Assembly (NCBI GenBank): GCA_029240955.1
Contig: JARDZH010000164.1
Coordinates: 1 to 5,811, forward strand
DNA from: Pseudomonas sp.
GTDB lineage: Bacteria; Pseudomonadota; Gammaproteobacteria; Pseudomonadales; Pseudomonadaceae
Length of the DNA stretch: 5,811 bases
Direction of reading: 5' to 3'
Part shown: piece by piece, positions 1 through 5,811 of the stretch
Layout of the letters: each line of letters begins with the position of its first letter
Position numbering within the stretch: the first letter of the stretch is position 1
Position numbers and translations under genes: made by a program
Notes under the pieces: generated by a model
What the model was told of the DNA's origin: nothing
Databases searched by the model: none
The model's input: the letters and a program-made list of their open reading frames with translations, nothing else

Positions 1-1502
1 TGCAGGAGCCCGTGCGCCAGCCTGACGCCAATCCTTTTGCGGGCGCTGTGGCGGCCAACCCGTTTGTGGGTTTGCCAGGCCAGCGCAACCAGTCGCGACT
101 GGCACACAGCAGCTTGTCGCAGATTCCGTTACCCGCGCAGATCCAGCTGGACCCGGCAAGCGAAGAGGCTCCAGGTGCAGCAGCAGGCACGAGCAGCGGC
201 TCGCGAATGCAGGCGGGGATGCAAGACGCCAACCCCCAAACGCCGGTGCGCGACAAAGAGCGCGGCCTTGCGCGCCTCGACACCGCAGCGGATTCACGCG
301 ACGCGGCGCAGCGCGCGTTGAACCAGATACAACAGGAACGCAGCCCGCGCGTAACCCAGGGCGTCACGTTCCAAGGCAATGACAGCGAGTCGGGGCTTGG
401 CAAGCTGACCAATGTGCAGGCGCCGCTGGAAGTCAGCGTTCCGGTGGGCGATGACCGACTGGCGTTGCGGGTCACGCCGGTCTGGCTCAATGCCGGTGAC
501 GTGGGAAGTGAGGCACTCGGCCGCTTCGGCGGCGGCCCTGCCGCAGCATTGGCCGGTGCATCTGCAGGCTCTCAAAAAGACCAGGGAACGGGCGTGGCAG
601 TGGCCTATGAAAGTCCGTCCCTTGGGCTCAAAGGCGACCTGGGCACCAGCCCGATGGGGTTTCTGTACAGCACCGTGGTCGGCGGCATCAGCCTGAATCG
701 CTCATTCGTCGAAGGCGGCAACTGGCGTTACGGACTGAACCTTTCCCGGCGTTCGGTCACCGACAGCCTGGCCTCTTTCGCCGGCGCTCGCGATGAGCGC
801 ACGGGCGTGAAGTGGGGCGGTGTCACCGCCAATGGCGCACGTCTGCAAGTGAGCTATGACGACGGTGATTTTGGTGTGTACGGCGGCGGTGCCGTGCATA
901 AATTGCTCGGCAACAACGTCGATGACAATACCCGCGTCGAAGCGGGCGCCGGGGCTTACTGGTACCTGCTCAACGATGACAACGAACAACTGACCACCGG
1001 CTTGAGCCTCACCGGTATTCGCTATGACAACAATCAGAGCTTCTTCACCTACGGTCACGGTGGTTACTTCAGCCCGCAGAACTTCCTGTCCATCGCCTTG
1101 CCGGTCAGTTGGTCACAGCGCTCAGGCCGTCTGAGTTATTCGCTGCGTGGCTCGGTGGGCCTGCAGCATATCGAGCAGGACTCGGCCCCTTACTTCCCCG
1201 ACGACAACGCCGCGCAAAACGCGCTTCAGCAACTGTCGCAAGTGTTCGCGGCTTCCGGCAGCAGCCTGCCCACGCAGTACGACGGGCAGAGCAAGACCGG
1301 GGTGGGCTACAGCCTGGCGGCGGCCGCCGAGTACCGCATGGGCAGCAACTTTTTCCTGGGGGGCAATTTCGGCATGGACAACGCCCGTGATTACAAGCAA
1401 TGGAGCGGCGGTCTGTACCTGCGCTACATGCTCGAGGACTCCACCGGCCAGATGGCGCTCCCGGTCAGTCCCTATCAATCCCCTTATTCCAGTCAGCAGT
1501 AG
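1..1502 (+). CDS. wssE: Cellulose synthase subunit C / outer-membrane cellulose exporter WssE (BcsC), C-terminal part (5' truncated by window)
   Basis: This is the last 499 residues of the BcsC-type exporter, which guides the nascent glucan through periplasmic TPR repeats and out through an outer-membrane beta-barrel. The frame is open from base 3, so the in-frame GTG at base 12 is an internal valine codon and not a start. Residue numbers are counted from base 3. Residues about 1-105 form a Gly/Ala/Gln/Pro-rich linker with two ANPF-x-G copies, then a short helix (RDAAQRALNQIQQE). The BCSC_C domain starts near residue 115 (VTQGVTFQGNDSESGLGKL). Family hallmarks are RRSVTDSLASFAGARD near 250 and YFSPQNF near 355. 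Alternating strands run to GLYLRYMLE, followed by a polar tail rich in Pro, Ser and Gln. The full family protein is usually about 1150-1300 residues, so more than half lies upstream. The family assignment is firm; the symbol follows from the wssFGHI neighbours. Confidence 0.95.
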   Translation, partial: QEPVRQPDANPFAGAVAANPFVGLPGQRNQSRLAHSSLSQIPLPAQIQLDPASEEAPGAAAGTSSGSRMQAGMQDANPQTPVRDKERGLARLDTAADSRDAAQRALNQIQQERSPRVTQGVTFQGNDSESGLGKLTNVQAPLEVSVPVGDDRLALRVTPVWLNAGDVGSEALGRFGGGPAAALAGASAGSQKDQGTGVAVAYESPSLGLKGDLGTSPMGFLYSTVVGGISLNRSFVEGGNWRYGLNLSRRSVTDSLASFAGARDERTGVKWGGVTANGARLQVSYDDGDFGVYGGGAVHKLLGNNVDDNTRVEAGAGAYWYLLNDDNEQLTTGLSLTGIRYDNNQSFFTYGHGGYFSPQNFLSIALPVSWSQRSGRLSYSLRGSVGLQHIEQDSAPYFPDDNAAQNALQQLSQVFAASGSSLPTQYDGQSKTGVGYSLAAAAEYRMGSNFFLGGNFGMDNARDYKQWSGGLYLRYMLEDSTGQMALPVSPYQSPYSSQQ

Positions 1503-1506
1503 GAGA
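1501..1506 (+). promoter_or_regulatory. Ribosome binding site of wssF, supporting the GTG start
   Basis: AGGAGA overlaps the last two bases of the wssE stop codon and lies 8 bases before the GTG at 1515. The alternative in-frame ATG at 1542 has only a weak GCAGG nearby. This favours the GTG start and suggests that wssF translation is coupled to the end of wssE. Confidence 0.6.
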
Positions 1507-1514
1507 CTTCCAGC

Positions 1515-2177
1515 GTGGCAACAGCATCGATTATCGCAGGCATGACGATTCTGATCATCGGAGACAGTCATCTGGCCACTCCCGATTATCTGATCCACAC
1601 CTTGCACGACAATCTGGTCCAGCAAGGCGCCAAGGTTCACTCGTTGGGCATTTGCGGGGCCAACGCTGGCGATTGGCTCAAAGCCACGCCGGGCACGTGC
1701 GGCGGTGCCGAGCGTCGTGATGCAGAAAAACCAGTCGTGCTGGGCAGCAAGGCAGCCACCTTGCCTATCGGCCAGTTGCTGGCCAGTGACAAGCCGGACC
1801 TGGTGTTGATCGTGATGGGCGACACCATGGCCAGTTACACCAAGCCGGCATTTCCCAAGGCCTGGTTCTGGCAGCAGACCACCGCGCTGACCAAAGAGAT
1901 CTCCGCCAACGGCACACGCTGCGCCTGGGTCGGACCGAACTGGGGCACCGAGGGCGGCAAATATGGCAAGACCTTTGCGCGGGTCGAGATGACCTCCAAA
2001 TTTCTGGCGGCCAACGTCGCGCCCTGCAGCTATATCGATTCGCTGCAGTTTTCCAAGCCAGGCCAGTGGGCCACAGTTGATGGGCAGCATTTGACCGGCC
2101 CGGGTTACAAGACCTGGAGCGACAGCATCAGCAAGGCGCTGATCGACACTCCGGCCGTCAAGGACGCGCGCAAATGA
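1515..2177 (+). CDS. wssF: SGNH/GDSL-hydrolase-like cellulose acetylation accessory protein WssF
   Basis: This 220-residue protein has an SGNH-hydrolase layout. Strand 1 leads into GDSH with candidate nucleophile Ser18 (ILIIGDSHL). A Gly block (GICGANAGDW, 45-53) follows, then the block-III region VMGDTMASY (100-108) and the C-terminal DGQHLTGPGY with Asp189 and His192 as the other triad candidates. The usual GxND of block III reads GDT here, so the oxyanion Asn is not obvious; Asn142 in GPNWG is another candidate. SGNH proteins act as esterases or acyltransferases, and WssF is thought to assist cellulose acetylation, but its exact reaction is not evident. There is no clear signal peptide, because the hydrophobic N-terminus is the first core strand. 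It does have four cysteines (47, 62, 136, 171). The gene starts 12 bases after wssE and overlaps wssG. The GTG start is chosen from its ribosome site; ATG at 1542 would remove nine residues. Confidence 0.88.
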   Translation: MATASIIAGMTILIIGDSHLATPDYLIHTLHDNLVQQGAKVHSLGICGANAGDWLKATPGTCGGAERRDAEKPVVLGSKAATLPIGQLLASDKPDLVLIVMGDTMASYTKPAFPKAWFWQQTTALTKEISANGTRCAWVGPNWGTEGGKYGKTFARVEMTSKFLAANVAPCSYIDSLQFSKPGQWATVDGQHLTGPGYKTWSDSISKALIDTPAVKDARK

Positions 2178-2842
2178 TCGGGCGTTTTGCGGTTCTGCTG
2201 GCAGGCTCTTTCTTGTCCCTCAACGCCCTGGCTGCCGAAGTGGCCTTGTACCCCACAGGCCCTGCTCAGGATTCGGCCTTCATCCGCTTCATCAACGCCG
2301 GTGCCGCGCCGCTGGACGTGATCGCCGCTCAGGACCAGCCGCCGCTGCGCCTGGACGACAAACAGCCGGCCTCGCTGTTCTTTCCGGTGCAGGCCAGCAG
2401 CTCGATCAAAGGCACGCTGGTCAGCGGTCAGCATAAGCTCGCCGTGGACTTGAGCGTCGAGCCAGGCGAATTCGCCACCGTTGTCGCCTTGCCGCAGGCC
2501 GATGGCGCGCTCAAGCAGGTGACAGTGCGCGAGCAGCCGGATGACTTCAATGGCCTGAAAGCGTCGCTGGCGTTCTACAGCGTCGACGCCGGTTGTGCCG
2601 ATGCCACGCTGCGCCCGGCCGGACGCAATGCAGATCTGTTCAAGGCCGTGCCGACGGGGACGTTGCAGCGCCGTTCGATCAACCCGGTGAGCCTGTCGGT
2701 GCAACTGGTGTGCGGCGGCGCGAATGCCGGCTCGCCTGTGGATCTGGGCGAACTCAAGGCCGGCGAACGCTACAGCGTATTGCTGGTGCCGTCTTCAGCC
2801 GGGCCGCGACTGCTGCCTGCGACGGACACCGTGTCTCACTGA
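2174..2842 (+). CDS. wssG: AlgF-like periplasmic cellulose acetylation protein WssG
   Basis: This 222-residue protein opens with a typical Sec signal peptide: M-I-G-R, a hydrophobic core, then LNALA with likely cleavage after Ala20 before AEVALYP. The mature part begins LYPTGPAQDSAFIRFINAG, which resembles the start of mature AlgF, the periplasmic alginate acetylation factor. It is predicted to be rich in beta strands and ends with LKAGERYSVLLV near 194-205. Cys141 and Cys180 could form a disulfide. In the alginate system AlgF works with AlgI and AlgJ; by analogy WssG would link WssH to WssI or hold the acetyl donor pathway together, with no catalytic motif seen. The ATG overlaps the wssF stop (ATGA), and AAGGA at 2160-2164 gives a ribosome site 9 bases upstream, so translation is probably coupled to wssF. 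Its length is close to that of AlgF (about 216). Confidence 0.88.
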   Translation: MIGRFAVLLAGSFLSLNALAAEVALYPTGPAQDSAFIRFINAGAAPLDVIAAQDQPPLRLDDKQPASLFFPVQASSSIKGTLVSGQHKLAVDLSVEPGEFATVVALPQADGALKQVTVREQPDDFNGLKASLAFYSVDAGCADATLRPAGRNADLFKAVPTGTLQRRSINPVSLSVQLVCGGANAGSPVDLGELKAGERYSVLLVPSSAGPRLLPATDTVSH

Positions 2843-2843
2843 T

Positions 2844-2850
2844 CGGATGG
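2844..2850 (+). promoter_or_regulatory. Weak, distant ribosome binding site before wssH
   Basis: CGGATGG is the only purine-rich stretch in the 21-base gap between the wssG stop and the wssH ATG. It lies 13 bases before the start, which is farther than usual. wssH may therefore be translated less strongly than its neighbours or depend on ribosomes finishing wssG. The start itself is supported by the AlgI-like beginning MVF. Confidence 0.3.
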
Positions 2851-2863
2851 CGTAGTCGTCGTT

Positions 2864-4279
2864 ATGGTATTTGCGTCTCTTGAGTTCCTGATGGTGTTCC
2901 TGCCGGCGTTTCTGGCGGTGTACGCGCTGGCGCGCCCGGACTGGCGTAACGTCGTGCTGCTGATCGGCAGCTGGCTGTTCTACGGCTGGCTGAGCCCGCT
3001 GTTTCTGGCGCTGCATATCCTGCTGACCCTCGTGGCGTGGGTCGGCGGATTGCTGGTGGACCGGGCACGGGAAGGCTCAAGCGGACGCGTGCGTTTGCTG
3101 GTGGCGTTGATCGTGTTCAACACCGCCGTGCTGTGCTGGTACAAGTACGCCAATATCGTGGCCGCCAACTGGAACGAGCTGATCACCTGGTACGGCGCCA
3201 TGCCGATGGAATGGCAGCGCGTCGCTTTGCCGGCGGGCCTGTCGTTCATTGTGCTGCAGGCCATCTCCTATCTGGTGGACGTGCACCGCCACACCGTGCC
3301 GGTGGAGCGCAGCTTCATCAATTACGCGACCTACATTTCGATGTTCGGCCACTCGATCGCCGGCCCCATCATCCGCTACGACTGGGTGCGCCGCGAGCTG
3401 GTGCAGCGCCATTTCAATCGGCAGAACTTTGCGCTGGGCGCGCGGCGCTTCATGGTCGGCATGAGCATGAAAGTGCTTGTGGCCGACACCTTGTCGCCCT
3501 TGGTGGACGTGGCGTTTCATCTGGAGAACCCGTCGTTGGTGGACGCCTGGATCGGGTGTCTGGCGTATTCGCTGCAGCTGTTCTTCGACTTTGCCGGCTA
3601 CAGCGCGATGGCCATCGGCTTAGGCCTGATGCTGGGTTTTCACTTCCCCGAAAACTTCAACAGGCCGTATCTGGCCAGCAGCATTCAGGATTTCTGGCGC
3701 CGCTGGCACCTGTCGCTGTCCAGCTGGCTGCGCGATTACCTGTACATCGGCCTGGGCGGCAACCGTCGCGGGGTCTGGAACACTTACCGCAACCTGTTCC
3801 TGACCATGGCCATCGCAGGCCTGTGGCACGGCGGCGACAGCTGGAACTATCTGCTGTGGGGCTCGGCGCATGGTGTGGCGCTGTGCGTCGACCGCGCCTG
3901 GTCGCGCTCAAGCCTGCCTTCGGTGCCCAAGCCGTTGGCGCATCTGTTGACGCTGCTGTTCGTGTGCCTGGCCTGGACCTTGTTCCGCGCGCCGGATTTC
4001 CACACGGCGATGACGATGTACGCCGGTCAGTTCGGCCTGAATGGCCTGGCCTTGGGCGATGCGTTGGCGGTGACCTTGCGTCCTGTTCACGGCATCGCGG
4101 CCTTGTTGGGCGTGGTCTGTGTAATCGCACCGGTATGTCTTGATCGCTGGGAGCAGCGCTTCGGCGCGCGACCGCTGTACGTGATCGGCGCGGCGGTGTG
4201 GCCGGTCGCCGGCTTTTTGCTGTCCTTCGCGCTGATCGCCAGCCGCGAGACGGTGCCCTTTCTGTACTTCCAGTTCTGA
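2864..4279 (+). CDS. wssH: MBOAT membrane O-acyltransferase WssH (AlgI-like), cellulose acetylation
   Basis: This 471-residue polytopic inner-membrane protein has about ten or more hydrophobic segments, for example near 5-22, 29-48, 76-95, 120-138, 226-258, 358-374, 405-424 and 438-460. It is closely similar to AlgI throughout: start MVF, CWYKYANI near 91, the SYLVDVHR region at 135-142, HSIAGPIIRY at 163-172, QLFFDFAGYSAMAIGLGLMLGF at 238-259, and DFWRRWHLSLSSWLRDYLYIGLGGNR at 276-301. The invariant MBOAT histidine is His322 in AGLWHGG, and His282 lies in the conserved RRWH motif. The end VPFLYFQF matches the C-terminal signature of the AlgI/DltB group. Its role is to take an acetyl group from a cytoplasmic donor, presumably acetyl-CoA, and pass it across the inner membrane to WssI/WssG. 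It is about 50 residues shorter than AlgI, the difference lying in the C-terminal third. The ATG start is supported by the AlgI match. Confidence 0.94.
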   Translation: MVFASLEFLMVFLPAFLAVYALARPDWRNVVLLIGSWLFYGWLSPLFLALHILLTLVAWVGGLLVDRAREGSSGRVRLLVALIVFNTAVLCWYKYANIVAANWNELITWYGAMPMEWQRVALPAGLSFIVLQAISYLVDVHRHTVPVERSFINYATYISMFGHSIAGPIIRYDWVRRELVQRHFNRQNFALGARRFMVGMSMKVLVADTLSPLVDVAFHLENPSLVDAWIGCLAYSLQLFFDFAGYSAMAIGLGLMLGFHFPENFNRPYLASSIQDFWRRWHLSLSSWLRDYLYIGLGGNRRGVWNTYRNLFLTMAIAGLWHGGDSWNYLLWGSAHGVALCVDRAWSRSSLPSVPKPLAHLLTLLFVCLAWTLFRAPDFHTAMTMYAGQFGLNGLALGDALAVTLRPVHGIAALLGVVCVIAPVCLDRWEQRFGARPLYVIGAAVWPVAGFLLSFALIASRETVPFLYFQF

Positions 4280-4282
4280 GGA
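4278..4282 (+). promoter_or_regulatory. Ribosome binding site of wssI, overlapping the wssH stop codon
   Basis: GAGGA spans the last two bases of the wssH TGA and lies 9 bases before the wssI ATG. It is the clear start signal for wssI and suggests tight coupling of wssH and wssI expression. Confidence 0.6.
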
Positions 4283-4291
4283 CGACGCCCG

Positions 4292-5434
4292 ATGACTTCT
4301 TCCTCTGATTTTCCTCCGCCAGCGACTGACCTCGCTGTACGTGTCAGTACAGTGGCCGGGATCACCCTGGCTGCGTTTCTGGCCGTCGGACTGCTGGCGA
4401 CCTGCGTGCTGACCGCCAGCGGCAAGATCGACTGGCTGCCGGCCAATACGACCGCCGACACCGTGCTGCACGGCGACGTGACCCACGCCCTCGCCAAACA
4501 GTTGTCCGGTACTTTTCTGGCAAAACAGATGGCCGATCTGGAGCGGGGCGCGAGCTGGCTGGTGTTGCAGGACACCGGGCCGCGCGTGCGGCAGGGCTGT
4601 CCGGGCTGGCTGTTTCTGACCGATGAAATGCGCCTCAACCGTCACGCTCAGGCCAACGCGCAAACCAAGGCTCAGGCGGTCATCGATCTGCAGCGCAGCC
4701 TGAGCCAGCGCGGTATCGAACTGCTGGTGGCCGTGGTGCCGGACAAAAGCCGGATTGCCGCATCCGAGCTGTGCTCGCTGCATCGCCCGGCCATCTTGCA
4801 AGGGCGCGTCGACGCCTGGACCGCCACGCTGCGCACCGCCGGCGTTCACGCGCTGGACCTGACCGCGACGTTGCAGCCTCTGGGCGCCAACGCTTACCTG
4901 CGCACTGACACGCACTGGAGCGAGATCGGCGCCGATGCGGCGGCAGTGGCGGTTGCCAAACGCGTTCAGCAGATGGGTATCGAGGCGACACCCGCGCGGC
5001 AGTTCGACACGCAGACCGGGCCGGAAGCCGATCGGCCAGGCGATCTTGTCAGGCTGGCCGGCCTCGATTGGTTGCCGCTTGCGTTGCAGCCGACTGGGGA
5101 ACGTGTGGCTGCAACGCAGATCAGCGAACAGGCCCAGGCAACCCCAGCAGGCGGCGACAGCCTTGACGACCTGTTCGGCGACAGCAACCTGCCGAACGTT
5201 GCGTTGATCGGCACCTCGTTCTCGCGCAACTCGAATTTTGCAGGCTTTCTGCAACGCGCATTGGGCGCGCCAATCGGCAATTTCGCCAAGGACGGCGGCG
5301 AGTTTTCCGGTGCTGCCAAAGGTTATTTCGGTAACCCGGCCTTCAAGCAGACACCGCCAAAACTGTTGATCTGGGAGATTCCCGAGCGGGATTTGCAGAC
5401 GCCGTATGTGGACGTGGTCAACCTCGGTAAATGA
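4292..5434 (+). CDS. wssI: Cellulose O-acetyltransferase WssI (AlgJ/AlgX-like SGNH family), membrane anchored
   Basis: This 380-residue protein has a short cytoplasmic N-terminus, one hydrophobic segment at about 21-42 acting as an uncleaved signal anchor, and a periplasmic catalytic domain. The domain follows the AlgJ/AlgX plan: CPGWLFLTDE near 103-112, a VVPDKSRI strand at 148-155, TDTHWSEIGAD at 205-215 with catalytic Asp206 and His208, and IGTSFSRNS at 306-314 with nucleophile Ser309. These three match the Asp-His-Ser triad known in AlgX and AlgJ. Cys103 and Cys161 could form a disulfide. It would transfer acetyl groups, delivered by WssH, onto the cellulose chain in the periplasm; WssI of P. 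fluorescens has been reported to acetylate cello-oligomers. No AlgX-type C-terminal carbohydrate-binding module is recognisable, and the protein ends soon after KLLIWEIPERDL. It is the last gene of the operon here, 12 bases after wssH. Confidence 0.93.
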   Translation: MTSSSDFPPPATDLAVRVSTVAGITLAAFLAVGLLATCVLTASGKIDWLPANTTADTVLHGDVTHALAKQLSGTFLAKQMADLERGASWLVLQDTGPRVRQGCPGWLFLTDEMRLNRHAQANAQTKAQAVIDLQRSLSQRGIELLVAVVPDKSRIAASELCSLHRPAILQGRVDAWTATLRTAGVHALDLTATLQPLGANAYLRTDTHWSEIGADAAAVAVAKRVQQMGIEATPARQFDTQTGPEADRPGDLVRLAGLDWLPLALQPTGERVAATQISEQAQATPAGGDSLDDLFGDSNLPNVALIGTSFSRNSNFAGFLQRALGAPIGNFAKDGGEFSGAAKGYFGNPAFKQTPPKLLIWEIPERDLQTPYVDVVNLGK

Positions 5435-5439
5435 GCTAT

Positions 5440-5471
5440 CAGGTTAGATATATAGCTATCTAGCTAGCCTG
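5440..5471. terminator. Imperfect hairpin in the convergent spacer, candidate bidirectional terminator
   Basis: The 45-base spacer between wssI and the opposing RES gene is AT-rich, unlike the genes around it. TAGATA (5445-5450) and TATCTA (5457-5462) pair around a 6-base loop. CAGG (5440-5443) and CCTG (5468-5471) can extend the stem with an asymmetric internal loop. No T-run follows on either strand, so it is not a classic intrinsic terminator. Its location between convergent genes is the main argument for a terminator role. Confidence 0.35.
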
Positions 5472-5479
5472 TTAGCTGC

Positions 5480-5811
5480 TTAGGCAAGTCGCGGATCCAC
5501 TGCGAAATCCAGTTCCTTCGCCAAAGCCACGACGGCATGAAACGCCGGGTGCAGCACGTTCAGCAGGTAATTGGATTCGCGCGGGATGATCACGCTGGGC
5601 ATCGCCAGCGCCAGGCTTTGACCGGACCCCAGCCAGGCATCACCGAAGGACGCAGTCGACGGCGGCGCCGGTTCTTCACGCCAGTCGGAAGGCAGTGTGT
5701 CGGAACGGCTGTTGAGCACGTGCTCCTCAGGGATCTGCAGTTCAAGCATCGCGTAATGCTGCGCCACCCTGGCATCGCCCAGATGGACCAGCACTTCGAG
5801 CAATGCCAATG
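5480..5811 (-). CDS. RES-domain protein, probable toxin of an Xre/RES toxin-antitoxin pair (N-terminus beyond window)
   Basis: The visible 109 residues are the C-terminal part of a RES-domain protein, reading leftward to a TAA at 5482-5480. The frame is open to the window edge and the first visible codon is TTG (Leu), so the true start lies beyond 5811. Family features are LALLEVLVHLG with the conserved Glu, a QIPEEHVL strand, LPSDWREEPAPPSTASFGDAWL, then AMPSVIIPRESNYLLN with its conserved Ser and HPAF, and the terminal DFAVDPRLA. RES toxins deplete cellular NAD+ and are held in check by an Xre-family antitoxin, usually encoded just upstream, which here would be to the right of the window. 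Full family members are about 150-230 residues, so an N-terminal part with the conserved Arg/Tyr residues is missing from view. Family membership is well supported; toxin activity and an antitoxin partner are inferred. Confidence 0.82.
   Translation of the reverse strand, partial: LALLEVLVHLGDARVAQHYAMLELQIPEEHVLNSRSDTLPSDWREEPAPPSTASFGDAWLGSGQSLALAMPSVIIPRESNYLLNVLHPAFHAVVALAKELDFAVDPRLA

Noticed and set aside
12..14. GTG as a start codon of a 496-residue protein
   Set aside because: The frame is open upstream to the window edge and the protein is the C-terminal part of a much longer exporter, so this is an internal Val codon.
1122..2090. Minus-strand open frame of 322 codons opposite wssE and wssF
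   Set aside because: It covers conserved barrel and SGNH coding sequence, has no family motif, and is best explained as a codon-bias shadow.
3037..4143. Second plus-strand frame of 368 codons inside wssH
   Set aside because: It is out of frame with the clear MBOAT reading, and its product is Arg/Gly/Ala-rich without membrane segments.
4335..4352. Perfect inverted repeat CTGTAC-N6-GTACAG resembling a LexA (SOS) box
   Set aside because: The spacing gives CTGT-N10-ACAG and not the CTGT-N8-ACAG of an SOS box, and it lies inside the wssI coding region. A chance hairpin is more likely.
3908..5254. Long open frame on the minus strand (448 codons) opposite wssH and wssI
   Set aside because: It lies entirely antisense to two genes with strong family motifs. 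Its product is Gln/Arg/His-rich with no recognisable domain, as expected for the complement of GC-rich coding DNA.
5807..5809. TTG as start codon of the RES-domain gene
   Set aside because: The reading frame continues to the window edge and the visible part begins inside the RES domain (LALLEVLVHL), so the N-terminus is simply out of view.

Overview
The window is chromosomal DNA of high GC content (roughly 60% by eye), most likely from a Pseudomonas of the P. syringae / P. fluorescens group. It carries the 3' part of a wss (cellulose biosynthesis and acetylation) operon. The assignment rests on gene order and protein motifs: the end of the BcsC/WssE outer-membrane cellulose exporter, followed without a break by wssF, wssG, wssH and wssI. 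This order is known from P. fluorescens SBW25 and P. syringae.

Layout: (1) bases 1-1502 hold the C-terminal 499 residues of WssE, a linker plus the outer-membrane beta-barrel; its TPR half lies upstream of the window. (2) 1515-2177 is wssF, an SGNH/GDSL-hydrolase-like protein. (3) 2174-2842 is wssG, an AlgF-like periplasmic protein whose start overlaps the wssF stop by 4 bases (ATGA). (4) 2864-4279 is wssH, an MBOAT membrane acyltransferase of the AlgI type. (5) 4292-5434 is wssI, a membrane-anchored AlgJ/AlgX-type O-acetyltransferase. All five genes are on the + strand with gaps of 21 bases or less, so they read as one transcript whose promoter lies upstream of the window. (6) 5435-5479 is a short AT-rich convergent intergenic spacer with an imperfect hairpin. 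(7) 5480-5811, on the - strand, is the C-terminal part of a RES-domain protein, the toxin type of Xre/RES toxin-antitoxin pairs, cut by the window end.

Working model from the known families: the cellulose synthase encoded upstream makes the glucan, and WssE carries it through the periplasm and outer membrane. WssH moves acetyl groups across the inner membrane. WssI, with WssG and probably WssF, places them on the glucan in the periplasm, as AlgI/AlgJ/AlgF/AlgX do for alginate. No wssJ follows wssI, which resembles the P. syringae operon (wssA-I) more than that of SBW25 (wssA-J).

I see no RNA gene, CRISPR array, insertion sequence or clearly new system. The points most worth a second look are the unusual WssF active-site blocks and its uncertain compartment, the operon boundary with the RES gene, and the spacer hairpin.
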